This document shows positions 11,990 to 23,485 of a stretch of DNA of 64,000 nucleotides, in pieces. The position numbers were made by a program, and so were the translations under genes. The stretch is from Chelonoidis abingdonii. Its lineage: Eukaryota; Chordata; Testudines; Testudinidae. Location: the NCBI RefSeq assembly GCF_003597395.2, contig NC_133778.1:27343748-27407747 (forward strand), in the 5' to 3' direction. The notes under the pieces were generated by a model that saw only the letters and a list, made by a program, of their open reading frames with translations, was not told where the DNA came from and ran no database searches. Within the stretch, counting starts at the first letter, position 1. Each line of letters starts with the position of its first letter.

Positions 11990-13706
11990 CTGGTAGGAAA
12001 GAAGAAAAAAATAAATGAACCATGGTAAAAACATTTAAATACTAAAAACAAGTCATGACTGTATGTTATTCAAAAACAAAAATAAATTGATGCCTTATGG
12101 AAAACAAAAGCACTGTCCTGTGTTTGAGACATCATTACCAGTTGCTGAAGATGGGTTTATGAAAATCAGTTACGTCTGAAGTTTTCTAACAATAAGAGCC
12201 AGTGAAGAAAAAGCTTTCCCAACATTATGTTCAACGTGGTTTTGAACTATGCCTGGCAACTACCAGCTTCAACATGCATGCAACATGAACTCAAAATAAA
12301 CTGTAGGGCAAGTTAAGGAATTCAATTTCATCCTGTAAAGCTGTGTTTGTCAAAGAGGAGTATGCCCCTCGCTATTATGAAATACAGTGCTCATGCTCAT
12401 TGCAGAAGGCTTTGAGCTACTTGTCACAAAATATATACATACATCTACATTTTCAGTTCTCTAGTAAAGTTGACACTGAGTGGAAAAATATACGTTTCTC
12501 AGCTTTAACAAATTTGCACTGAGAGGCTATTCTGGGTCAAAGAACTGGAGCCGTAAGACAGTTTGTTGCTCTTGAAGGCCAGGGTTAAAAGTGACAGAAT
12601 TGTTTAACAAAAACTTTATACAGTGCAATAAGTCACCTTTTTAACAACCATATAATTAAATACAGCGCTACACATGAGACTCATTTATAACCATCCACAG
12701 AACTAAAGACAAATGTTCCCTTATGAAGTGTTTGAGATAGTTCTCCTAAATTCACTGTTTCTCATGTTAATTTACATTAGTAGTGCAAAGTTTCAAAAAG
12801 TTAAATGAATAGAAGATTTTGGGGGCAGAATAGATCTGGACAAGGAGAAGAAGTCTGTAGATAAATGGGAGAAGGGAGGGACAAGCAGCAGAAACAAAAG
12901 TGAAACTGTCTGAGCAACATATTCCAGAAGTCTTGAGGCCTTTCTGAGTGTAGCCTTCATTAATTTGAGATCTACCATACCATTCTCTCACTAGAAGGAA
13001 AAACTTATAATGGCAGCAGGCCATAAGAGAGACCCTGTTTGGAAATATTTTAATGAAGTTCCTCACCTGTGGGCAAGACAGGCATGCATGCAAAATGCAA
13101 ACAATGCAACAAAGAAATGCAAGGTCTGGTTGCCTGAATCAAACATCGTGTTGCTTGCTTTGTTATAAAATATTATATGTTTGCTGTTGAAAAAAAATAT
13201 CCAGAATACATAACATTGCTGTTTTAGTTAAATAAAACAATTTAAATGTCTGTCTGGTGATGTTCGCCTCCTAATACAGCACATCAAGAAAATCCTCCAA
13301 ATATTAATGATTAACCTGTTGAACTGGTGATAGTTCACCTCCCAGTGGCTTCATAAGTATCTGCTTCAGTTACCATTGGTAAATGCAATAACCAATCATT
13401 CATTTTCTGATATAGCTGTAAAACTAATCTGAAAAGTTTTCAAAATAAATCACTTTAAAAATGTATAGTGTGTACCTTCCAAAAATGAAACCTACATCTA
13501 TCTCTGAGTTGTGAAGAGTATGTATTAAGGTTATAACAACCAACAAGAATGCACTTTTATATAGAAATCCATGATTAAATAGAGTCTTCCTGACTAGTGA
13601 TTTAAATCAAATCCACCCTGTTTAAAATCTTTTTCTTCTAAATAAATACTTGGGTTTATGAAGGCTGTTTGGTCACTCATTACCACTTCCATAGCTCCCT
13701 AATGGA

Positions 13707-13944
13707 TAGGGCTGGCTCCAGGGTTTTTGCTGCCCCAAGCAGCAAAAAGAAAAAGAAAAAAAGCCGCGATTGCGATCTGCAGCTCTACCACTGCCACTTC
13801 AGTCTTCGGTGGCAATTCGGCGACTGGTCCTTCGCTCCAAGAGGGAGTGAGGGACCCGCCGCCGAATTACTGCCAAAGATCCGCCCCTCGCCGCTGGCCG
13901 CCCCAAGCAGCTGTTTGCTGGGCTGGTGCCTGGAGCTGGCCCTG
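13707..13944. mobile_element. hAT-like non-autonomous element with 8-bp target duplication
   Basis: The left end TAGGGCTGGCTCCAGG and right end CCTGGAGCTGGCCCTG are terminal inverted repeats. The flanks CTAATGGA (13699-13706) and CTAACGGA (13945-13952) are an 8-bp target site duplication with one change, the length typical of hAT elements. The interior is GC-rich with an A-rich AAAAAGAAAAAGAAAAAAAG tract, shared with the second copy at 39351-39602. Confidence 0.8.
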
Positions 13945-14340
13945 CTAACGGAAACAAGGTGCAGATACTGAACCCAAGATACTCAGATCTACTGAGATAA
14001 TTGCGGCTGATCGCAGCAGACTGCAGCCCAAGACCTGGTCAGAGAGTGGGAAACTAGCATGCTATGACAGGTGACCGCTAGATGCCTGAGACAACATTTC
14101 CTCAAAGAGATCAGGAGGGAACAAAAGGGCAGTTAGCCAGAAATGGTGACATCCTCCTCATTTTTTTCCCTGCCTAAAAACCCACTCTTTCAGTCTTGTC
14201 AATAAATTTAAACAAAAACAGTTCTATTTAAAAGGAACCTTCCACAGCCTTATTTCTCGAATCCTATAAAGCACCAACTATGCTTTTGGATACTGTAAAT
14301 ATTAACGGTTCAAATCTTTGCACTAGTGGTAGATTCCATT

Positions 14341-14503
14341 TCATAGAAGCATAGATTATTAGGGTTGGAAGGGATCTCAAGAGATCATCGAGTCCAACCC
14401 TCTGCTCTAAGCAGGACCAATCCCCAAATGGCCCCCTCAAGGATTGAACTCACAAACCTGGGTTTAGCAGGACAGTGCTCAGACCACTGAGCTATCCCTC
14501 CCC
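14341..14503 (-). repeat. Turtle Cry-type tRNA-derived SINE with CR1-like tail
   Basis: On the minus strand it begins GGGGAGGGATAGCTCAGTGG, the RNA polymerase III A-box region of a tRNA-derived head, continues through a B-box-like GTGAGTTCAATCC, and ends in a CR1-like tail with TTCCAACCC and TCTATGCTTCTATGA. The shared tail suggests it was moved by CR1 machinery (established for SINEs of this kind). It is not a functional tRNA gene. Confidence 0.8.
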
Positions 14504-14577
14504 AAAACGAGCTGACCTGGTAGAGTGATGCGGTACAGGAAGAAATGTATTTTCTACACACATTATTAGATTCTTAC

Positions 14578-14682
14578 CTTCAAGCACTGGATTTGACTGT
14601 AAAAGTTGTTCTTTTACTTGATTAACTTCTGCTCCTTTTCCACAAACAGCTGCTACATAAGACATGACAAGCTTGCTGGCCT
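14578..14682 (-). CDS. MYO1B: Myosin-Ib motor domain exon (helix after the P-loop)
   Basis: A 105-bp exon reading EASKLVMSYVAAVCGKGAE, then VNQVKEQLLQSNPVLE, which follows GESGAGKT directly in class I myosins. EASK begins the helix that leaves the P-loop; QLLQSNPVLEAFGNAKT is the conserved stretch leading to switch I. The acceptor ends CTCCACAG above 14682 and the donor is GTAAGA below 14578. The exon enters in phase 1 and leaves in phase 1, so GAA + G meets CT of the next exon to give Glu-Ala. No stop or frame damage is seen. VAAVCGKGAEVNQ agrees with myosin-Ib rather than other class I paralogues, from memory. Confidence 0.97.
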
Positions 14683-15949
14683 CTGTGGAGTGTGGATTAA
14701 AAAAAATCTAAGTGAGAAATATACCCAAAAACTGGCATAAATAGTTTATTTATTATGGAGGCTTGTATTCCTTTACATTTTTACCATTCCAGCAGGAGTT
14801 AAAGACCCTTCCCTCCACGTATCTGTATCATCTTGATACTACTCAGGCCCTGATGAGGCCCATGCACACAGACCCCTGCGTGCACACTGAGACTTATTTA
14901 TTTCAATGGCTTGGAAGATTTAGGACCCAAGCAAAATGATGAGGAACACCAGTGAACCAAGCATATATAGGTCCTTTTCCATTCAGCTTGAGTAAAAGTG
15001 ACTCAACAAGCTAACAGTATGAAAATTCATCTGTAACATGTCAGGCTATGGACAATGGGCCTTAACATTGCAAAATGCAAAAGCCAAATAAAACTACTAA
15101 ATCAAGCTATCTGTAATTAGATTTATTTGGCTTTTGCATATTATATATAAAATCTCTCTCTCACACATTGTAGCTAAAAAGTCTAAATAAGTCATTAATG
15201 CAGTCTATTTTAAAACAGATTACAGAATATAAATAATTAATTTAGTCAATGAACATAAATTTCACCGTGTTAATTTTAATATAAGCAAGTTTGAACAAAT
15301 TCTGAAGTTGTTAAAATCCCAGTTATATAAACATAAATCAGTGTCAATGACCCATCCAGATAATATTAGTAAAGATTACATAGAACAAATAGTCCGGATC
15401 TTATGATAATATTGTTTAGCACAGAGAGTAGCTGTGACAGGAACTGAGCAAGTAAGGTTTAAAACAACATATGCAGTGTTTAATATGATGCAAGATTGCC
15501 CAATCTGGGGTAACTCACAGGATATGCGTTAAAACAACTTTAAATACAACATAATTACTAACAGCTGGAATCCCACTCAAATCAGTACATTGATGATAAA
15601 AATTCATTTACTTTCTCCTTTCAAAGATCTGGTACATATTTAAGGGTCTAATTTCAGCAAAGAAACGGTAACTCCTTGAATTTTGATTCTCTTCCTTTTA
15701 AGCAAAATTTGCTTAGTATTAACTGGTTGTTTCTGTCCCTAACTTGAATTCAGCAAACAGGCACAGATAGGTATGGCAGGCCTGTGCCCAAGTCCTCATC
15801 TCCTGGAATCACATGAGTTCAGCAGAATCCCAGCTTTCATTTTTACAAAGGTTCCCAGACCTCACCATTGCAAAGAAAAGCTTGAAAATGGGACTCAAGT
15901 CAAAGCAGTGGTGCCTACACCAGTCCACCAATAGCCGGAAACAGTAGCT

Positions 15950-16257
15950 CAGGGGTAGGCAACTTATGGGATGGGTGCCGAAGGTGGCACGTGAGCTGAT
16001 TTTCAGTGGCGCTCACACTGCCCAGGTCCTGGCCACCGGTCCGAGTGGCTCTGCATTTTAATTTAATTTTAAATGAAGCTTCTTAAACATTTTAAAAACC
16101 TCATTTACTTTACATACAATAGTTTAGTTATATATTATAGACTTATAGAAAGAGATCTTCTAAAAATATTAAAATGTATTACTGGCACGTGAAACCTTAA
16201 ATTAGAGTGAATAAATGAAGACTTGGCACACCACTTCTGAAAGGTTGTCAAGCCCTG
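15950..16257 (-). mobile_element. hAT-like element, CAGGGGTAGGCAAC family, copy 1
   Basis: The left end CAGGGGTAGGCAAC and a right end ending GGTTGTCAAGCCCTG are inverted terminal repeats. The flanks CAGTAGCT and CAAGAGCT match at 6 of 8 positions, consistent with a decayed hAT duplication. The AT-rich core (TAATTTAATTTTAAATGAAG and TATAGACTTATAGAAAGAGA) is shared, in opposite orientation, with the copies at 41940-42265 and 45123-45428. Confidence 0.8.
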
Positions 16258-16587
16258 CAAGAGCTCTTTCAAGAAGGTATCATCTACAACTCTGGCCAAC
16301 CCTGCCAATACCACAGCAACATTGGAAAGTACTGGGAGGGAGGAGGATGGGAAAAGTGGGGGAGGGGATGCACAGGCTGCTACTCCAGAGGGAGAGAAGA
16401 GCAATTGCCATCACCCTAGTCTTTTGAGGCACAGGAGCATGGCTCTAGCACCCAGACGTTACACAGTCTGCCTCTCCCGCAGATTGCCTTAAACAGAGCT
16501 TCGCAAACACGTAATATTTCAAGATGTAGAAGTGTAAATTAAGATGATTCACAAAATTCTTCAGGATTTGGGGGCTATCTGGAGCCT

Positions 16588-16817
16588 CACACCTTCTTGT
16601 CACCTGTTGGGAATGGGCCCCATCCACCCTGATTGAATTGGCCTCATTAGCACTGATTCCCCATTTGGTAAGGCAACTCCCAACTTTTCACGTGCTGTAT
16701 ATTTATACCTGCCTGCTATATTTCTCACTCCATGCATCTGATGAAGTGGGTTATAGCCCACGAAAGCTTATGCCCAAATAAATTTGTTAGTCTCTAAGGT
16801 GCCACAAGGACTCCTGA
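16588..16817 (+). mobile_element. Penelope-like element, 3' end only, with hammerhead-like core
   Basis: This fragment aligns by eye with 37340-37590 of the longer Penelope-like copy: CTCACACCTTCTTGTCA, a GGTAAGGCAACTCCCA segment, ATTTATACCTGC, and then CATCTGATGAAGTGGG through CCCACGAAAGCTTATGCCC and TAGTCTCTAAGGTGCCACAA. It is therefore a 5'-truncated insertion of the same family. The hammerhead-like elements are CTGATGA at 16738-16744, helix II GTGGG/CCCAC (16746-16750 with 16757-16761) and GAAA at 16762-16765. No clear target duplication was found. Confidence 0.8.
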
Positions 16818-17797
16818 TGGTCTTCCCTATTACATCTGACGTACGAATAGGCAAAGAAATTAGGGTAAAAGAAGAACTGACTTGAATCTTTGATGGTCAA
16901 CAAAATTCAAGAATATTTTTAAAAAATGTACATGCTTCTGCATGTTCTACTTGCAGATTAGAATAAAAAAAGAAGTACCACCAAAATAAACTAAAAACTA
17001 TTCTCTTGGTCTTGTATTCCAGTCTGCCTCAGCCCAATATGTACCAGAAACATAATGAGACTCCCAAGCAGATTTCCATCCAAAGAAGTCTGGATAATTT
17101 TGGATATACATCCAAACTTTTACTTTATTTCAGTTTCAACATATGAGAAAAACCTATGCTAGTTTCTAGGTACCTTTGACAGATTAGAAATATTAGGAGA
17201 AAAATAGCAGTAGCAAGATACACTCTTTGGGTAAGAAAACGCAATCCACAAAACCAAGAATATTTCCACACCTTGGGGAAACCAATGAGAAGGCCACCAG
17301 AGCAAATATTCCTGTCTGCCCAAATATTCTTCTCACAGAGATCTCAGAAAGGCCAAAACATTTGCAACACAATGTTGTTAACACACACTCATGTCTACAA
17401 GACAGTTGACACCACCTCATGGTCAATGGTATGAAAGGCTTCTGATAGATCTAATAATATCAACATAATCATTTTCCGAATCTTAACCAAAACCAAAAGA
17501 AGATATGAGCATCAAGTGATTTTTTTTTAAGCAAAAGTTGAACAAATCTTTTCAATGCTACATGTCAACTTCATATTAATACCTTTTATACCTCAGAAAG
17601 GGTAACCGTATTGGAGGTGAAAGCAATCTGTTAATTAAACTACAATTATTTTCCCCAAAAAATAAAGAGAGGCTGATTTAAAGAGTTGACTTAATGCAGT
17701 AATATGAATCTGTCATAAAAAATCTGTGGGCAGCAGTGGCTGTTGAGCTAAGGGATAAATGCTGATTTAAATCGACATTTGCAGTCTGAACTCGTGC

Positions 17798-17930
17798 TCA
17801 GGTTAGCATTGCCAGTTTTGGTTGGACAGGTTCCTGGAGGTTTCATCACATGACAATCTTTAATTAAAGATGATTTTTTAATTCCTGGAGATTCCAGGAC
17901 AATCCTAGGACAATCCTAGGCGGTAAGTGG
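17798..17930. repeat. Small AT-centred inverted-repeat element
   Basis: TTCCTGGAGG at 17831 and ATTCCTGGAGATTCCAGGAC at 17881 flank a self-complementary centre ATCTTTAATTAAAGAT. This matches a dispersed amniote repeat I recall (GGTTGGACnnnTTCCTGGAGGTTT). It is probably a MITE. Confidence 0.5.
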
Positions 17931-19017
17931 AATGATGTTCTGTTTCTACATGGAAGTTTCCCTCCGCAGTGAGTTGTGTGGGTGGAATGCTTGCAATCTT
18001 TCTGGGTGAAGAAGAGTTTTCGGCAGCTGGACTAGTGATTGGATGAGGTTGGATGAGTTGGAGCCTCATGCCCATCCTCCACAACAAAGATCCCTCAGTG
18101 CTGAAGGAGCAATTTTCAGTGGAGCAGTAGAAGTGAAATGGAGACAAGAAAAGGAAAAATGGCAGGCCTTTCTATGGCAAATAAAGTGCTGTGTATCCCT
18201 CTGTTTACAGAGCATCCATCTGTATAGTATGAAGGCAGTAGCAGGGCATTACAAATCATTGCGTCCCTTTTTTTATCTGGCCAGTTTTAAAACAAAATAA
18301 GTTAAGGGTTATTTCAGGCTTTACGTTTGCCGCCCAAATCTCCTCAGCCAATCAGTTTTTCTCCCTGCCCTGTTGGGTTAGACCTTCACAAAAACAACAG
18401 GGAAAAGCTATGAAACTGGTTACACACAAACTACTGCTGAAAGGACAAAATAAACAGAAAGAAATATTCTCTCTAATCTCTTCCAGTTATTGTAATCCAA
18501 AAGGATCCACCTGAAACAGCAGGTAAAAAATTTCTAAGACAAATGTGATTTTTCTGTTGGCGGTTATCCCCAAAGGACCACAGCTAGTTTTAAACTGGAC
18601 AGAAGTTGTGGGGAAATGGAAGATTTTTACCATGGATCAAAGGCGTCTAATGGTGCTGAGACAATCAGTCTGATGTGCAGCAGTGAAATGAGAGACTACT
18701 CTGCATGCGTAAGTGTCGTTCAGCTATCTGATCTGACAAATCTCCCTAAACAGTCCAAATTCTTTGAGAAGGGCTACTCAAGCTTTGAGTGAGAAAAGAA
18801 CTAAAGCATCAAATAAGTGAATGTAATGTAATTTAGGGTAAGTGTGCACTTTCTGATGACATCAAGATAAATCCAGAGCAGAGGGAAAAGGCTATCAGAA
18901 TTAGAAAATAATGCAAATTTTGAAAATTATCACCTAATATCTCTTTTATTTGAAACTCTGGTTTAATCTGCAACATTAAGCCAATAAAGCACTGCACATT
19001 AAATCAATATCTAATCA

Positions 19018-19122
19018 CTATTTTGTTCGGAACTTTGGATAGCCTCCTGTTTTAACCATGATAACATCATATTCACTTCTGGTAGCATGTGACATGTTCT
19101 TGCACATCTCCACAAACAGTAA
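19018..19122 (-). other. Unidentified exon-like open frame with splice acceptor and stop
   Basis: On the minus strand, a pyrimidine-rich tract ending GTACCAG is followed by 34 codons, beginning LLFVEMCKNMSHATRSEYDV and ending KTGGYPKFRTK, then TAG TGA. The codons look protein-coding, and the frame is in phase 0 with respect to the acceptor. It cannot be an in-frame alternative to the next MYO1B exon: joined to the phase-1 end of the P-loop exon it would read VTVCGDVQEHVTCYQK then stop. I do not recognise the protein. It could be the last exon of a nested gene, a poison exon, or a decayed gene fragment. Confidence 0.4.
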
Positions 19123-20831
19123 CTGGTACAAAAAAGAAAATGAAATAACACAGTCAAAGTAAATTCCAGGCTAAAACCAAGAAACTGATCACTTTACAGA
19201 GACTTTTAGTACTGCCAGCCCCAAACATTTAGAAGTCAAGATTCTGACCACCAAAAAAAATCATGACATTTATAAGACTGGGATTATTTTTATTTGTCTT
19301 CTGGTGTTCACACATTTAGGGTTCATGATTTCATGCTTTTCCCCACAATCAAAAGGGCTAGAAACTTTAATAAAAAAAAAAAAAGAAAGCTACAGTTCTC
19401 AGGTAATGACCAGATTTCAGGTGCTTTAAAAAAAACAACAAATATCATGAGAGTTTGCAGCAATGCAGTTTCAGCATCTATTCATTGACCTGAACTTTAG
19501 TCAGAATCCTAATCTTTACTTTTACTATCACTTTTTGTAGTTTTCCATTTAGTTTTTAAAGAGAAAAGAACATCTCAGTATTTCTAACAGGCCCACAATA
19601 ACCTGGGCTACTGAACACATAAGAATCATCATGTATGTATAGAATAGGCAAGTAATTCAGTCGCCCCTAATGTCTGCTGTTATGCAATCTACATAATTGT
19701 GGGTTTATTCCATGTTAGTTGCTAAATTACTCATAACCCTGGAGGAACTACATGAGGTTAAAATATATCACTAAAGAATTCCTTTCAACTATTAATGAAG
19801 TTTGAACTACTAAGCAGTGATCTTGTGTTAAGGGAATTTAAGATTATTTTTAATATGCTTATTTACCCTGTAGACCACCCTTCTTCATATCACAGAACTG
19901 GCAAAGAAAAGAATTACAGAATGTCTAAGCCTCTCATTCAGGATTCACAAAAGGGGCAATAAAGAAAAGGACATAACTTTTGGGAATGCACACTAAGGTG
20001 CAAAACCCTTCCAACTCTATGTCCCCCAAAAGAAGCAACTCTCTATGAAGTCTTATAATATGTACACACAGCAGTCTCATTTGTTACACCAATTTTATTT
20101 TTTTTTACTGGATGCAAAATAAACTAAGTATTCCTGGCTTCAGAAACAATCGCTCAGATGATGTAGAAACAAATGTAAGTGTTCTGTACCTACTGTTTCT
20201 TTTCCACAGAAGCAGTTTAATAACAGAGCTATTTGTGACTATAATGCAATTGTTTTTTTAAAAATGAGCTTTCAGTGTGAACAATTATGAAAGAGACTTT
20301 TATCCCCACACAATTTCATACTTTTCAATGAACTGAGAATTTTCTAAAAAATTATTCCAGCTTTGCTTGTGAAAAATGCAGTTGTCTTGTATGCTTGCCA
20401 GTGTACTAAGTGTAGCTAAGCACAGCATGAGAGATTTCATTTATAAGTCCATCACCATTGTGTTTTTATATAAACAGCATAAGAAATTAAAAGTTCTATA
20501 TTTAAAGGCTTTAGTGAATGCTTTCCAGGGATTCAACCCATCCCAAAATGGCAGGGGAGGGCCCGTTTTCATAGGCTTGGAGTATATTCTGCAAGGCAAG
20601 TGAGTGCTCAATTTATTTTGACCTTTGCAACATAGCATCACCAAAAGGATGACTTTGCACATAGATATCATGACATCGCACGAGTACAATGGAATTGCAT
20701 TTATGCAACACCACTCAATGCAATGGCACACCTGCAATTAGTTTACGGCATGGAGCAAATGCAAAGAGACAAGTCCAACCCCCTCTCATATTTTTGGAGG
20801 GGAGCATGGAGAAGACAAAGCTGTATATTAC

Positions 20832-20926
20832 CTGTTTTTCCAGCACCACTCTCCCCAGTAATAAGAATGCACTGATCTTTATCCTGGTCCCTGAGGGATC
20901 TGTATGCTTCATCTGAAAGAGCAAAT
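20832..20926 (-). CDS. MYO1B: Myosin-Ib motor domain exon carrying the P-loop
   Basis: A 95-bp exon reading [18 protein letters not shown], then [21 protein letters not shown] is the myosin Walker A (P-loop) that binds the phosphates of ATP; the Lys and Thr are the nucleotide- and magnesium-contacting residues. The acceptor ends CTTTACAG above 20926 and the donor is GTAATA below 20832. Entry phase is 2 and exit phase is 1; the final G joins AG of the next exon to make the Glu of TEASK. The exon lies after a 35.4-kb intron, by far the largest gap between visible exons. The open frame runs a little into both introns, which is chance. Confidence 0.97.
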
Positions 20927-22790
20927 CTGTAAAGTAAAAGATGATGAATTTAGCAGAGAAATAAGCCAATGTCATCAAGACTATATACATATAAATAAAA
21001 AATACAGTATGTCCTTGAGGTTCAGATACCATTAAAACAATGCTATGTAACTTTCTAAGCATTATACCATGTGATAAATGGAGAACTGAAGCTTCTTTGG
21101 AATCTTATGAGCCAATAAAGTCTTACATGGATGTTTGTGATTACTGATTTACTTCATAATTATACTTCTAGAATGGGCCTGGGAAAGAAACAGAAGTTAC
21201 TTCCCTCCACCCCACTCTTTTAGAGACTCATTAAAGCCTTCAGAATTTGCAGACATACATCCGTCCATGTAAGCATTCATTTAGCTGCCAGTGTAAGAAA
21301 TGCCAGTATTATCAGAGTTAAGTAACAATGTAGGTTAACAACCCACAATCAAAGCACTGCAATGAGATATTGTATCAACTGGTTATTTCAACTCTATTTG
21401 TGGTTAGAATTTATCTTCTTCACATCACTACCATCACACAATACACAGGGGGGAGAGGGGGTTGGTGCTCTGTTCTTCCACTGAGAGGAAGATGCTTCAA
21501 GCAGGAAGGAAATCAGTCAAATCTCCATTGTGATCTTATACCTCCCATTCCATTCCTTCATTCATGCAAATTTTCTCCAAACCACTGCATGTTATATCCC
21601 AAAATGACATTTCATATTTCAAAACAATTTCCCCTCTAAAATGTGGGGGAAACCCCTGAAAATCTTATAAAAATATTATGAATATAATTTGAATGGTTAA
21701 AATACTCAGAGTGTGTTTAAAACATTAACTATGAGTCTATGGCTTGTCATTGTTTCTCAGCATATTTTTGTGTTTTCTCATTAGCTGAATTACAGACATT
21801 TGGAAACCAAATTTAGGGTGGCATCACATAATTTAGAGCTAAAAAACAGATTAAGAATTGACATTCTTCTCCGCATTAGCAGAGACTTCAGGCCCACTAT
21901 ACTGGAACATACACACACAGGCCACAAGACAAAATCATAGCAGTTGTCAGATGCTTTGGATCTTTGGCTGACAATGAAACTGTATACAGAACATCATACA
22001 GTGCTATTAAGAGTGCTATCTACTGTACTGCCAACATTATTTCCTGCAGCACCTGGCTGTTCCCTGAAGATCGCATTCAAATACTAACTTGGCCTGATCT
22101 TGCTTAGTTTATAACATTAGACAAGATCACTGCTCAAGATGATTTGGAAACATCCATGCCCACAAGATGCAAAAACAAGACACTAACTGGTATCTTATAT
22201 TTAAGAGCAGATTGATGCATTCGCCACTTTAACCGCAGCAAACCAAAAATGTCCAACTCCGTTTGATGTATCTGGCATTGATGAGGAGAGTCCTAAAACT
22301 TTTAATACTGCTCTAGGGACCCATGCATCTTTAGAATTTGAACTTAATGATTCAACTACAGGTGAAAATTTGTTTAAAGTACAAGAAAGTAGAGAGCTCC
22401 AATGTGTTTAACATTGAAATACAGTTGATTTGCGATATGGCCAGCATGTTACAACAGTAGCAAATAAAAGACTTTACTGGTGCTGAGAGAACATGATGCA
22501 ATTCCTGGCAGCAGCCCTGTTGTCATGCATCCAAAGTACAGTAGCAACAGCACTTCACAAGATTCTCTGGTAGGACATATTCAGAAAGAGAATAATATTC
22601 CTTAAGCGTGCTGCAGATATACTTGCAAAGCTGAGAGTGTAACACATACCTCTCAGGCTTATCTGTGCTAATATGTTCATCATAGTTAATTTTAAGCAAC
22701 ATTCTTTCAAAGTAATCTATGAGGAAAGTAGTAAAATGGGCAAAGGGCCTTCAGGCAGCACTCGGGGTTCAGGGAAGGAGCAGGGAAGAG

Positions 22791-23485
22791 ATCATAGAAT
22801 CATAGAACTGGAAGGGACTTCAAGAGGTCATCTAGTCCAGTCCCCTGCACTCAGGGCAGGACTAAGTATTACCTAGACCACCCCTAACAGGTATTTGTCC
22901 AACCTGCTCTTAAAAATCCCCAACAATGGAGATTGCACAACCTCCCTAGGAAATTTATTCCAGTGCTTAACTACTCTGACAGTTGGGAAGTTTTTCCTAA
23001 TGTTCAACCAAAACCTTGCTTGCTGCAATTTAAGCCCACTGCTTATTGTCCTATCCTCAGAGGTTAAGAACAACAATTTTTCTCCCTCCTCCTTGTAACA
23101 ATCTTTTATGTACTTGAAAACTGTTATGTCCCCTCTCAGTCTTCTTTTCGCCAGATTAACAAACCCAATTTTTTCAATCTTCCCTCACAGGTCATGTTTT
23201 CTAGACCTTAAATAATAATTTTTGTTGCTCTTCTCTGAACTTTCTCCACATCTTTCCTGAAATGCGGCACCCAGAACTGGACACAATACGCCAGTTGAGG
23301 CCTAATCAACGTGGAGTAGAGCGGAAGAATTACTTCTCATGTCTTGCTTATAATACTCCTGCTAATACAAACAAGAACAATGTTTGCTTTTTTTGCAAGT
23401 GTTACACTGTTTGCTCATATTTAGCTTGTGATCCACTATGACCCCCCCCCCAATTCCTTTCCGCATTACTCCTTCCTAGGTAGAT
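22791..23485 (-). mobile_element. CR1 LINE, 5'-truncated 3' end
   Basis: On the plus strand it starts ATCATAGAATCATAGAACTG, the reverse complement of the tandem CR1 3'-terminal octamer, and proceeds through the 3' UTR into the end of ORF2. The minus-strand frame 23076-22873 keeps the reverse-transcriptase C-terminal tail (NFPTVRVVKHWNKFPREVV). The insertion is 5'-truncated, the usual fate of target-primed LINE copies. GGAAGGGACTTCAAGAGGTC marks the subfamily. Confidence 0.9.

Larger units (their letters stand above)
11990..14577 (-). other. MYO1B: MYO1B intron
   Basis: A 2,588-bp intron. 11990-13560 shows no recognised feature. Beyond it are a TTTAAATCAAATCCACCC-type MITE end (about 13565-13620), a hAT-like element (13707-13944) and a minus-strand tRNA-headed SINE (14341-14503). 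Confidence 0.85.
14683..20831 (-). other. MYO1B: MYO1B intron between P-loop exon and EASK exon
   Basis: A 6,149-bp intron. It contains a hAT-like element (15950-16257), a Penelope-like 3' end (16588-16817), a small AT-centred inverted-repeat element (17798-17930) and an exon-like open frame with a good acceptor (19018-19122). The rest (14690-15940, 16830-17790, 17935-19000, 19130-20830) looks like ordinary AT-rich intron; nothing there is recognised. Confidence 0.85.

Noticed and set aside
14460..14503. tRNA-like A and B boxes
   Set aside because: They belong to a tRNA-derived SINE with a CR1-like tail; no acceptor stem or cloverleaf can be closed.
20715..21062. A 115-codon minus-strand open frame
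   Set aside because: Only 20832-20926 is coding; the rest is intron read through by chance, as the splice sites and phases show.
22873..23076. Short protein with PREVV-like motif as a possible host gene
   Set aside because: It is the C-terminal tail of CR1 ORF2 inside a truncated LINE.
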